DNA of 64,000 nucleotides from Enoplolaimus lenunculus (taxonomy: Eukaryota > Nematoda > Enoplea > Enoplida > Thoracostomopsidae), in assembly GCA_030248215.1 (NCBI GenBank), contig JASANG010000142.1, positions 41,001 through 105,000 on the forward strand, written 5' to 3'. A program made the translations under genes and the position numbers. Below are positions 45,736 through 57,800 of this stretch, piece after piece (the first letter of the stretch is position 1; each line of letters starts with the position of its first letter). A model generated the notes under the pieces. It searched no databases. It was not told the origin of the DNA and was given only the letters and a program-made list of their open reading frames with translations.

Positions 45736-47319
45736 GTTTTCAGGGTCGTAGCAGCTACCCCAATGTTCCCAATCTGGAATAAACAATAACTGCAGCCATT
45801 TTGAAATATCTAAAGCGCCTTTTCATTTCTTCAGCGATCACACATTTATTAGGATATATAATCTGCAGAGTGCTAATATTAAAAAATACCCGCACGCTAC
45901 GTTAGCTCGACATTTTTACTTTGAACTCTGAGAAGGTCGTGATTTATTAGCTCAATGCCAGAACTCTATATTGTTCTATCCCGATGCAAGATATCGCTCT
46001 GATTCAGTAACGCTGCCGGGTAAATGTTTAATGTCCCACCCAATAACCGTTATAACACCGATTATACAATACACACAATTACGACACGCGGTATATGTCC
46101 TAATTAGCGTAGCCCTTGTTCCACTGTCCTGTGCACCGAATGCCTAGTTTCTATTTCGTATGGCCACAAGTCCACACAAGCCCAAGTTCTCCAGCCTTTT
46201 CACCAAGTTTCCTCGAAAAGCCGTGTATTCTAACCCCGTTAGAATTACACCAATTTTCCGACCTGACTAACCCCGTTGGAACTCGGGTTAAATAGGAATT
46301 ATAATCGCAACTGGAATTTCAAATGCACCCTGGTATACAGAAATCACAAACACTACGATGTACTTTAGCAGATAAAGAATCTTTCGATCACTTTGAAAGT
46401 GTATAGAGGTTCAAAGGTTCAGCGCCATTGTACGAGTGGAGCAGACAAGTTTTTCAATAACAGCTTCAGTGGAAGTGAAAGGCTGCTAATGTTTTCAAGG
46501 ATTACTAACACAACCATAAATAAGTCTTCAATAGCTTCAAAAACATACATTATCAGATTTTTGAAAGCCAAAACAATAGTATATAACGTTCAACAAATCT
46601 TGTTTCATATAGATGAACTGTTTACGCCTACTCAAAACGGTTTCATCTTTGCTAATTATGTACTAGAATCTTTGTTGTAGTGGTTTAAAGCAGACGAAGA
46701 CAAACCAAATCAATTTATTCACATGGCCGGCGTTAAGATAGTCGGCCACCCCAAACAAGTCCAAGAGGGTCCACAATAAAATGTTTTACAACTTTATTAC
46801 TTCGTGGCCGGCGAAAAAATCATAAGCTTAAAATATGTGTTAATCAAAGACCTATGTCTAGGCCTACCTAAACAAAAAATTGTCTATAATCATATCTAAC
46901 TCTATTACAGTCGCGCGAGAAAACGGAACGGCACTAAAAGTAACGCGAGCCAAACAGTGTCCATAAAATGTAACTCAAACAATCACATTTTATTTGGTAT
47001 AAAATATAGATTTACACATAATAGATCTATTAATGTCACGGAATACGATGAATATAGTTTTACAGCTAAACGTATATATGAGGTCGCCGACAAAATACAG
47101 CAGGTATGATAAGGTAAGAATAAATAAAAATATCAAACCAAAAACTGCACAAAATTCAGAGTATGTGATATTTGCTACGAAAAAATAGCATACCATTCTA
47201 ATAAATATGCATATTTTAACCAATTTTTACTGAATTTTGTTGCACACTTAACGAAAACCTATGTTCAGTTCGCTGGGGGCAAAACAATTTTAAGAGTGTG
47301 GTTGTTGTTGATTTCGCAA
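45736..47319. other. Gene-free stretch
   Basis: 45930-46340 is slightly GC-richer, with CTAACCCCGTTAGAATTA and CTAACCCCGTTGGAACTC 40 bp apart. 46720-46815 has GGCCGGCG in direct repeat. The 95-codon frame at 46393-46680 shows no family features. Confidence 0.3.
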
Positions 47320-47402
47320 GTCTTAGAAGCGGGACTAAAAGCTTTCTCGGGGTGGAGAAAAAGATAAGCCGTCTTGACTACCCTCTGGCTACAGGCCTAA
47401 AG
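47320..47402 (+). repeat. R3 fragment, right part
   Basis: GAAGCGGGACTAAAAGC and ACCCTCTGGCTACAGGCCTA. Confidence 0.5.
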
Positions 47403-48019
47403 TATAGCCGGAATCGGAACTGAAACCATCAAATTAGGTCTTTTCAAATATTAGATGTACTAGTTAAGTTGGTTGCAATATTTGCAACCTATGCCAGCAT
47501 ATTTCGAGCAAAAATACCACAACGCAGCCAAAAATGTTACATAAATAATGCATAAGCTATATCTATAAAATTTTCTATTTTAGAACTATAAACATTTTAG
47601 TATTCATTGGAATGCGTATATAAAATCAACTGGAACCGTGCCCAGAATAGGTATGTGGTGGAGCGTTCAACTTTTAATTTATAAAATATTTTGTTTTCTT
47701 TTTGAAACTAAAACTAATATTCTCCGTGAACCTTGTTGGTTTTACCAGCTAATAGGTATTAAACGAGTTTACTTCGTAATATTTATATTAATGATGGTTT
47801 TCTTTTTACTTTGATATTCGATTTAGTTACCTATTTTGAAGACATTTAGACCGGAAGAGACCACATAAAATTAGAGTGATCTAACATTTTAAAAGATATT
47901 TCATATTGTATTATAAACCAATCAGGGAATTTGCGAGCGAGCCCGCAACTTTTTTATGCAAGCATGAGTGCCGCCGCTTGCATAACCATGAACTTGCAGC
48001 TTTGGCTAAAACAGCTTTT

Positions 48020-48250
48020 CTGGTATTGGCCTGTGTTCTCAGATGTGTATAGCACCTATCAACAGACGATGGTATGTAATGTAACCTTCAGCTCTCGCTT
48101 TTGATTTGCGCTACTTCTGCACCAATTTTAAAATATGCAATTGCAGGAGTTCGATAGTTTGAAAACCCATCGCAAATTCTTGTTTTTCAACTTATTGCAA
48201 ATGGATAGTTAAACTGTTTTTCAAACTCAATAACCCAAATTTACTAATGC
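48020..48250. repeat. R7 repeat
   Basis: GGCCTGTGTTCTCAGATGTG and TATAGCACCTATCAACAG at the left; TTTGAAAACCCATCGCAAAT at the right. 47403-48019 and 48251-48629 show nothing further. Confidence 0.55.
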
Positions 48251-48629
48251 AACTACCACAATATCATGCGTATACCATGTGATTTCTGATGGTGTCGTGT
48301 GATGAGCACTGAAGTCAAAAAAGCTTCAATGTCCACACACAACCCCCTCAAAAGTCGTCCGGTGTACGCATGATATCATTGTACTTGCATAAACGATATC
48401 GGTATATAAGCACCTAAACTACACGCAGCAATCGAACCAAAGACCACTGTTTACGAAACATATGCAACTCGACTTTGCGGTATACAGTGACGGATCGAAA
48501 ATAGGTTGGGTTGCTAATGCTTGTAGCATGCGCTGCACGCTGTTAGTAATAGTTGCATACAATTCTTTTCTACGCGGAATGTACTTAGTTGCATACTCTT
48601 GTCTAGAGTCATTCTTGACCAATTGTCAC

Positions 48630-48800
48630 ACTCAGCAGTGATGATTTGCGCTAGAAAACGTCAAATTGTCTACCAATATGCTGACACCGAGCGTTCATTA
48701 TCAACATATCCCATACGAGAGTATCGTTGCTCGAATTCTAGCGTGAAATTAAATTTCAGACGAAATAGAAAATATTCATGTGGGAAATGGTTAATCGAAA
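48630..48800. repeat. R6 repeat, degenerate, next to the stonin stop
   Basis: CATATCCCATACGAGAG, GTTGCTCGAATTCTAGC (box B-like) and AAAATATTCATGTGGGAAAT plus GGTTAA. It ends within 10 bp of the stonin stop codon, so it forms the 3' untranslated region. Confidence 0.5.
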
Positions 48801-48807
48801 AAATGGT

Positions 48808-51800
48808 CTAAGAATATCCTGACATGTCGATTTTGATTAGTGGCGGATTGTGGGAATCTCGTGGTTTCTTTTCTTCTTCATCTGATTCGTCACTTGAAGA
48901 TTGATCTTTGTCATTATCGTCGCCGAATTCATTTGGTATAGAGTACCTGGAAAAAATACGATAAATATACGGCAATAGAGATTTCAGCAACACGAGATCA
49001 GTGCGGGTACAGGTCTCCAGAACTAAGTATGGCAAACTAATAGCTTTCGAATTCAATTTGTCATTCCAAGTTTATTGAGTTATTTTTAGGTTAACAGTTG
49101 CAAAATAGGCTGCCGATATGCAAACAACTGTTTCACTTTCGACACAATTTCTTAATTAAAAACGACAACATTCACTAGCGAATCCAGGAGGGCAATGTCT
49201 TGTACCAATCATTTATCTGATCTGTATCCAGAGAAAGTCATTTATGCTTTTCTACGTAAATCTGTGCACGCATAAGTGCGGCTTAACACATAGGCGTTTT
49301 GTCTATCTGTGCCAATTGTCTATCGGTACGATAAGTAACTGGTACTCGTCGTTTGTTGAACCGCTAGACAACTGATACTATAGCCGCTTGGTACACGATA
49401 TATGAACCACATGTGGTGAAAAATCATTTTTGATAAGCTCTAAAGTGGTAAACTAAATTTAGCTCCGGCACTACTGCAAGAACCGAGCAAAAAACTCGCA
49501 AGATTTGTTTAGAACACATAAAAAAATCAGAAAACAACGCGGAAAGTTTTGACTATTTCTATTCAAGTTTATAAAAAGCACATCCATCCTACAGAAAAAC
49601 ATCGTTATTCCGTTATTGGCCATCCCCAAAGATTTTAATCATCCACTTTATTTTGTGCCCTGCATAGTTAGTTTATAGATATGTTTGTAAAATTATGTAC
49701 TTATCTGAAAATCATACACTAATTACACTTAGACGACATTTTTGGCAAAGACTTACAGGTTCTGATACGGGCCGATATTCTCAAATTTGTGTGCCACCTA
49801 TCACCAGTTAGTCTGGTGATAGGTGTCGTAACCTGCGGACCCTAGTGAATGCTGAAGCTCAAAAGTGAGCGCATTTTTCGCATATGATTTGCTCTACTCC
49901 TGCAGCTAGTGAGTTTGAAAACCTATTACTAAATGATGATAGTTGCTAATACACACATGAAAAAATAGGTCACGGTTTGATGTTACGTTTTAAATAAAAT
50001 TTTAGATTCATTCAAATGTTAAAAATAAACTGTTGGCTAAAACTTTAATTTCAGAAAAAGTTTCAGCTTACCCGTCGTGATACTGTTGAGCGATACTAAC
50101 GTCAATGCTGGTTTGATGCGCTACCGGTTCCTTTTCAAGCACTTTCTCCGGGTCAACAATGCTTGGATCGAGAACTACGTCGATATCGAGCTCTGATACT
50201 TGCATATAGTCAATTTCAATCTAAAATTTAAATATCGGATTTTGAATAAAAAGAAATAATTACTAAAATTGCTACACTACTTATATTAGTAACTGTTGGT
50301 CAATTTTGTTGTGGATTCGAACTGTCAAGCCATTGAGGAATCGTTAAGCAGATGCTCTACCACTATGCCACGTAACCCGTCTCCCAAACTGCTTTCATCG
50401 TCGACTATAAATATCGACACGTATGCTGCCGGTAAACATACATATAGTCCAATGCATTATATTGCAGAATGCACGCGGACAAACATGTTCTGATATTTTT
50501 AGACTAAGTCATTTCGCGCCACTACGCCACGTAACCGGCCTCTTCAACTCAACTTCTGAATTATACGAGCCGGTGCATACCTTGTGTTCATATTTCGCTA
50601 AATACCGAACCCATTTTTCGATAGCATCTGGATCATCATGCGACGTTGTCACCGAGCGAATTGTTGCATTACTGACCGTTGTCATTGGCATCGTATACTC
50701 CACCTCGGCGTTTGGGCTGAACGTTTCTGGCATCAGATCGAACGAACTTAATTCGAACCGAGCGATGCAGAGCTGGTTTTTGTAGGCACCTGAGAATTTT
50801 CAACTTAAGAAATTTAGTTTTTCAAGTTTAAAAAATAAAATTGGTTTATAGACAAAGGTAGTTTTTGTGGGCACCTGAGAGTCGCGTTGCCCGACGTGGT
50901 CTGCGAGGGTCTAAATCCTCAAACGTATGAACAAGAAATTATTTTGCTATTGTTGGAAAGGATTTGATACTTAACTTATGTTTAGTTTCTTGCTCGCTTC
51001 GCTCACGTTGTACGAGGAATTTTGATTGACTTCTGCAGTCTTGCGGTTACCGTATTTGAAATTAAATACAACGGACCATGTCGAGAATAGGGCTCTATCG
51101 TCCGCTGAGGAACATGAAGATGGGAAGTCCGTAAAATTGGGAAGCTTAGGTTAAGACTTTGTTTAGCATTGGGATTATATTTAGTCTTAGGCTTAGATTT
51201 AAGCTTAGGCTTTGTTTTGTATTAGCTTCGATTTAGGCTTGGGCTTAAGTTTAGGTTTAGGCTTTTGCGCCCATAGACCCTTAGAGCAATCCTAGAGCTG
51301 CATACCATGGTGTTTTGATGGCAGCCGATGCATTCGCCACACCAACGAACGATAGACGTGTTCATATTTCGCTTCACCAAACGCAACTTCAATATGACAC
51401 TTGTTTTGTTTTTCTTCCGGAGGCACAGGAGGTTGTACAGCGGTTTTGAGTCGATCTTTAATGCTCTAAATTGACAACAAAATACAGCGTTTGAAAATCT
51501 CCGGTAAAATGCTAGCATGCACACCAAGCTTGTGTGCCAGTTCCACAAATGATAGGGTGCAAAACGTTCTCCGGGCAGCAAAACGTTCTCCGGGCAGCAA
51601 AAAAGTTTTCAAAATGAAAGTTTGTTGATTAATAATTAACTTTTGCGATACAAATTATTTATGCTAATTGCAAAGTATACTGGATATTAATGCAAAATTA
51701 AGTGTAAACCTGTACAAACAAAGGTTTCGCAATTAAGTATGAGCTTTAGGTTTTTTGAACAAAAAATTCAACCGAAACTATATTTATATTTGTTATAAAT

Positions 51801-54800
51801 TAGAAAATGATCAATTTTGACGAATACAAGACCGATAAAAGTTTATTGTTTTAGTCGTTAAACTTACCTGCATTTTTCCAGGCTTTTTCTTTCTGGCGTG
51901 TATTGAGCCAACACCCCAGTGACGTTCTTCACGAAACAGATAAATCCAAGCTTCTGGTATCGGAAATCGAATCTAAAACACAACCAAAACAAATATTATA
52001 TCGAAAAAATAAGATATTTACAAGTTAATTGCAAAATTTATCAACACAGTTGCAATTTTGGATATTTTCAATAGTAAATTCATTCAAAAAGCATCTTACA
52101 ATATACGCCTATTTGAATTCTAATTGCCTAAAAGCAAAAATTATTGGTCAACGATTTATACCCTATGCGAAATGCAAATTCCTTGTGAAGAGGACATTTG
52201 AAAATTAATTTAATATTTATCCATACCTGTATATCTTCTGCTGGCGCTTGGCGAGCTTTATGGCTTTTAAATCCAGTAGCCATTGCTTCCATTCGTAATT
52301 CAACCTGTAACAAACGAAACAAAAGTTAGAATTTAAATTTTGTTGACTACAAAACTTATGGATTGCGACGGCTTAACTTCAGTTGGGTTTATATTTTTTA
52401 ACCTCTTTCAGAAGTTGTACCGAAAATTAACAGTTCTCATTATACCGTGCGGTCGCTTACAACTCCTTGCGCCGTTTTCAACTACTAGCGCAGTAGCAAG
52501 ATAAGATGCGGCAAGAAGTCCACCACGACATCTCAAGTTTTGAAATCATAAACATCATCGGTAGCAGTTTGCCAGCTCTATTTTAAGGACAGCCTCCCGT
52601 GCGAATGATATCAACTACAACAAGCGTATCGCGTTGCACTATTTTCGTCGCACGTCGACGCACGTCCTGTCACAAATGTTATGCAATACGCTATGCCATG
52701 CAATGCATCTGAAACTTTCTTGTAAATGTGGCGTGCAGCGCTGAGCGGCCTTACGCGACACGGTGCAACGCAAAGTCCAATATTAATACCTTAGAACCAG
52801 CAATTTTCATCGTAGCACGAATAACAAGTGGAAGCTCTTTGTTGCGTTGTGGGCGTACACGAAACCGCAACAGTTCAAAAAATATCGCATCAAGCGGTGT
52901 AAATCGGATAGTTTGATCTTTAAGAAACAAACTCTAAAAAAATACAAAACTGCGATGTGTTTTAACCTTTTCTCTCATGAATGTTTTCTATTTAATATGA
53001 GATCGACTTTCAAGCTAGGATTCGAATCCCGTTGCTCTCGAAGTTCCGTCGAGCGCTCGACATGAAGAGCTTGACGCGCAAGGCCGAGGTAAATCTTACG
53101 TCTTGAGGCAATTTTGTTTTGCGTAAACTTGTAACAAGTTTAACAGTGCACATTATTTATTTGTTACGCGGACACACGTTTCACTCAGCATTTAAATTTA
53201 GATATGGAATGATCAGCGGAGGCCATGATAAGTTCAAATTTGTAACAAATTTCAAAGTGCGACCATTTTTAGGGCAACCTCCGGCTCGTGGATGGTACCA
53301 CAAAAGCCCCACTCATGATATACTTAGTTGTTGAAAACGCTAAATTTGAGTTGCGCATTAATTAAAAAATTGATAATCTTTTGTAAATGGGAAATTGACG
53401 ATAACATACTTACCCCATCAATAATCGAATGCAACTCAATATCTTCAAGTTTTATCCATTTTTCACTGTAGGTGGGTAACGCGTCTTTTTTGTTGACCGT
53501 CTCTTTGCCTTGTCGCCTGCGATCGTTCAGACCAACATCAACTGTCGGGTTATTGCCGCTGAGAAAACTGAGACAAAATATCTAAAACAACACTTTGAAC
53601 ATCTTGGCTCATATTCTCAAATGCGTATAGCATCGATCACCAGATAGCGACACGTTGTCAAACTCAAGAACTATACAAGAATGAACGATCTCAAAATTGG
53701 AAGAGCACTAGTAGAATCAAAACCAGAAAACTGTGCTCAATTACACATTTCCATTCATTGGTTCCGAAGCTACAACGCCAATCGCCAAGATGCTACATAA
53801 ATTTGAGAATACGGGCCCTAATTGTTATTCTCATTAGAGTTCGCTTATATGTGCCACCAAAAATTCTGCAAAGTTGGGGTGGACCACACGAATACAATGT
53901 GAAATAATATGCACATATATACATATACATATATATTATATTATATATGTATACCTATATAATATATTATATATGTATACCTATATAAACCAAGACTTGC
54001 TTTAGAAACCGAATGCAACAATTTGTTTAAAAAGTGATATGTTTAGGAACCTAAACTTGATTTTAGTTGAAAACAGAAAATTACAAAATTAAAATGCCGA
54101 GTACCCGGACACGGGCCATGGGTTTTAAAACGACCCCTTCTTTGTCGACATACGATGAATACTCGTCGTGAACATGGAATTGAATTTCGTCTTGTTTGTA
54201 GATGATTGGCTGTGCATTGTCACGAACAGCTTTCATACGAAATAAAATATCTTCAACTACCTTAAAATAAGTATTTACAAATCGTCAAGTAAATGGCTAC
54301 GGCGTTACGGCAACATTTGCTTCCATTCAAAACGCCGGCTTGTAATGCTGGCTTCATAGCTAAACAACAGAATACTACAGTTGGCTTTTAATTGGTTAAT
54401 TGCATGTCCGTAATCAGCTCACCTTGCTAGGGGGAGCTAAAAAATTTTCAGGAAGGGTATTCAAAGGTTTTCAATGAGTTACAAGCAAGGTTGAAAACTT
54501 TCTAGGGGGGGGGCAAAATTTTTCCAAGGTCCCCCTTTAGCTACTGGTCCGGTTAATTGTTTTTAGCGTGGTTTCGCTAGCGACAGCATTATTTAGTGTA
54601 CCTTGAATGACACTATTACGTGTTGCTATGAGAAACGTTTTGCTTTTCCAACAGATGAACAAACCCGGCGCCGCTGATACGATTGCTAGCTACTATGACA
54701 ATTGGCATCGTGGTTAGTTTATTTGTGATATGGCTAAATTGGTGTTTTATGGTCGCTACATACAGTGCAGATTAAGGACATCTTGTGAAAAATGAATATA

Positions 54801-57800
54801 AATCTTACATAAACAAATGTCATTAACTCGTCGTGATTAAGTGAACCAAACTTTAAAATTTGAGTTGTTGTCGCTGCGTGTTCAAACGGCATTCCAAGCT
54901 TTGAGAATTGACCATCAATAAGTTTCGGGATTTGTCCTGGCCGAAGACCAACACGTTCTTTGTATACCACATGTTGCAGTTTAACTGTGTGTATTTTGCC
55001 GTATATATCGAGCGCCTGAAATACTAAGCTTTAAAATATTATGGAGCCAAGTGTAAAAATCGGATGGTGGCAGGGGCTGGAAAGTCGATTATTAGGTAAA
55101 ATGCGTACAGTACATCGGACCGGATATCCGGTTCCGGCTCCGGCAAAAAATAGACATCCGGCTTCGGTATTTTGACTTGGCGGTTTTTTGAAAACTTCAA
55201 AAAATTGAAAACATCGTTTGTATTTAGGCCCACTACCATGGTTCTGATTAACTTACTTTTACATATTTTTTCTGTGATAAAGGTAATGTAAAGGTTTGTT
55301 GTGCCCGTGTTCGTGCACAATTTTCATCGGGTTACAATAACGCTGGAAAGCCTGATATAGATGACCAGTTACAGTATATACATCAGCATATTAGTCCAAA
55401 ACCTATTTGTGTGTAAATCTATTGTTTCCCGGTAACATAACCAAAAAATATTTTTTCTACTTCTGTAAACGACATTGATCACAGTGCAGTTCTAATTATA
55501 TTTTATACCGCTTAAACACGTACCATATATTGCTTGAATTAAGCTTAATAGATAATAATTACATTTAACTCGACGTTAGACAAACAGTAGTTTGCGAGAA
55601 TCGGAATTTCATGAAGCGGTTTTGAATCAGTCTCATTATTGTAAATGATCACAACACCATCTTTGATTTTGAGAAATACGTTTCGCCAAAAGCGTTCGCC
55701 TAAAACCCCCACATTAAATAGGGTGGTTAAGCAGTAATCAGGCTGTAATCGGGCAACCTATTTTTTAGTAAGGGGCCAGTAATCTGTACGTCGTGGGTTC
55801 GAGTCCTACCACATCCGCAACAAAATTTTCTTAAAAGGTTCTATATATAACTACTCAACTTGACTTAGAATTACTATTGGAACACAATCCAGTTTCGCTG
55901 TTGCTATTTTTTAATATCCGTTTACGCTCTATGCTAGTATTCTTAAATGACTCTAGCACCTATCACCGGGCGGCGATAATTTTTGAAACTGCTGAACTAT
56001 TGATTGCTAAGTTTCGCAATTTATTACAGTTTGCATTCAACGCGTTCCACTCAAGTATAGAACATCACAACTGTAGCTGCTGGAATTCGCTTGTTTGAGG
56101 ATGCAAGTAGTTTAAAAATCTATCGCTAACTGGTGACACATACTATTAGCATTTGAAAGTTTGGGCCAGCGTTTAAATTCTCGTAATTTATTATGTCATA
56201 GAAATACTGGCATGTATGGAACAGGAGCGGAACAATAGTACAAGCATATTCCTAAATTTAAGCTTGAGCAAAAACACTAGTCTAAAACTTACGCTTACTC
56301 TATTCTAGTCCCACGGAATAACGTTAAGCTCCTGATGTTTACATTTGGCCGAAATACTTTAACTACACAAAATCAGGTAAAGTAAAGGATTATTTACCTG
56401 ACAAAATAACTGTTCAGCTTATGCCAAGGTTCTGAAATATCACAAACGTACCGATAACTTTCTTCTTGATTGGCTGGCGTAACATTAGCGTCCACGAGTC
56501 TCCTTTAAATTTCGGCGGAAAAGGAGGCAGTCTGGACGAGTCTTCATCGTCAAAGAACGGTGACGGCGCAGTTTCTTCGTCATATTTTGGCTGAAAAATT
56601 ACACAAAAATAAAGCAAAATTGAATTACTGTTACAGTACGTTGAATCTCAACACAATATTTTACAATTTTAAATTTTTTGAATCAAAGTGGCATAATTTG
56701 CAAAAAAAATCAGTTACGTTGTTTAGTTGTGAAATATATTTTGGCATAGCTTGCCTAAGGTATACTAAATTTTCTTCGTATAGATAAGAGGGCATGATAT
56801 TAGATATTTAATAAGAGTGTGCAACTACCTGGACTATGCATGGTACATAATGTACCAGCACGCATTGCAGGTTTTACCCGATCCCCCTCCACAATATAAA
56901 ACTAACCTGGAATTCATCTCCAAATCCAACCTGTTCCGGCTGTTGCTCGGCAGGTTTATCTTCGCTAGGCTCGCCTTGTTTTTCATCTGGTTCTAACGGA
57001 GTCGTCGGTGCTTTGCCCGCTAAACCTAAAATACAAATTGATCCGGCTTTAGTAATAACCAGGGACATTCACAGGGGCGGATTATGATTTAAGATAGCGC
57101 TGAGGCTGACATGTCATGCAGTTTTCAAAGTGTTCGATGAAAAGTTGCAAACGATAAAATATTTCACCATTCAACATTGTTTGCTTTTTGAAACATTTGT
57201 CATGGACCAGCTTGAAGGCGCTATCGCTAAGGCCGCAAACTCACTGGCGTCTCGTTAATATTCGGCCTTGGCGATTGCTTTTAGTGGTGGATTCTGGATT
57301 TTACAGGCTGTATTTTATGTTGAAGATTGGATTGAGGTTAAATATTTTTGAGTATTCATGTAAGTACCGTTGCCATCGTATGCGATGTCGACAACCGATC
57401 TGTGGGATGAGCGTCTAAGGTCTCTTCGTTTTAACAAAGTTGCCAATATTTTGAGTCCATTTCCTAAGTTAATATTAAAAATAATCAACTAAACACATTT
57501 CAAAAAGTCACGAAACTTCGGCGGTTTGTAGTGGTTTTCTATTAAGCGTCATTTACGCGCGCCAGTTTTTACAGCGAGGACTCGCAGCTGCAATATAGAG
57601 GCAAGTTTTGTTTGCAAACCCATTAACAAATCATGCAGCTGAAGCTGTAATGTTGTTGCTGTAAAAATTTGCAAGTTACAGCTGCAAATTATGGATGCAA
57701 AAGATGCACTTACAAACTGCAGCTGCGAGTGCTCGCTGCTAAAACTTGCACGTGTGAATGGGGCTATTATCATAACAACTGCATCAGCCATTGTCGCTTA

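Larger units (their letters stand above)
48808..53567 (-). other. Stonin mu-homology domain and acidic C-terminal tail (exons 12-19)
   Basis: Exon 12 opens the AP-2 mu-like domain with TVDVGLNDRRRQGKETV and EKWIKLEDIELHSIIDG. It continues with FTPLDAIFFELLRFRVRP (exon 13), ATGFKSHKARQAPAEDIQ (14), IRFPIPEAWIYLFREE (15), HIEVAFGEAKYEHVYRSL and VWRMHRLP (16) and EVEYTMPMTTVSNATIRSV with KWVRYLAKYEHK (17). This is the cargo-binding domain that in other stonins contacts synaptotagmin C2 domains. Exon 18 extends past the domain. Exon 19 is a short acidic tail with SSSDESDEEEKK, a likely casein kinase 2 site cluster (inference), ending DMSGYS and TAG at 48810-48808. Confidence 0.9.
54085..57025 (-). 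other. Stonin linker and stonin homology domain (exons 7-11)
   Basis: Exon 7 (57025-56907) is an acidic linker rich in E, P and Q. Exon 8 ends with GDSWTLMLRQPIKKKVIG, the usual entry of the SHD. Exon 9 follows with ERFWRNVFLKIKDGVVIIY, exon 10 with VYKERVGLRPGQIPKL and GMPFEHAATTTQILKFGS, and exon 11 with DEIQFHVHDEYSSYVDKEG and ARVRV. Order and spacing match the SHD of known stonins. The end of exon 11 is ambiguous: the donor at 54084 joined to the acceptor before 53567 keeps frame and gives ARVRVLGILIFFLSG, about two residues longer than I recall for vertebrate relatives. The nearer GTACTC donor after 54105 breaks the frame with every acceptor I tried. Confidence 0.9.

Noticed and set aside
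50423-50785. 120-codon plus-strand frame
   Set aside because: Antisense to stonin exon 17 and its intron; no protein character of its own.
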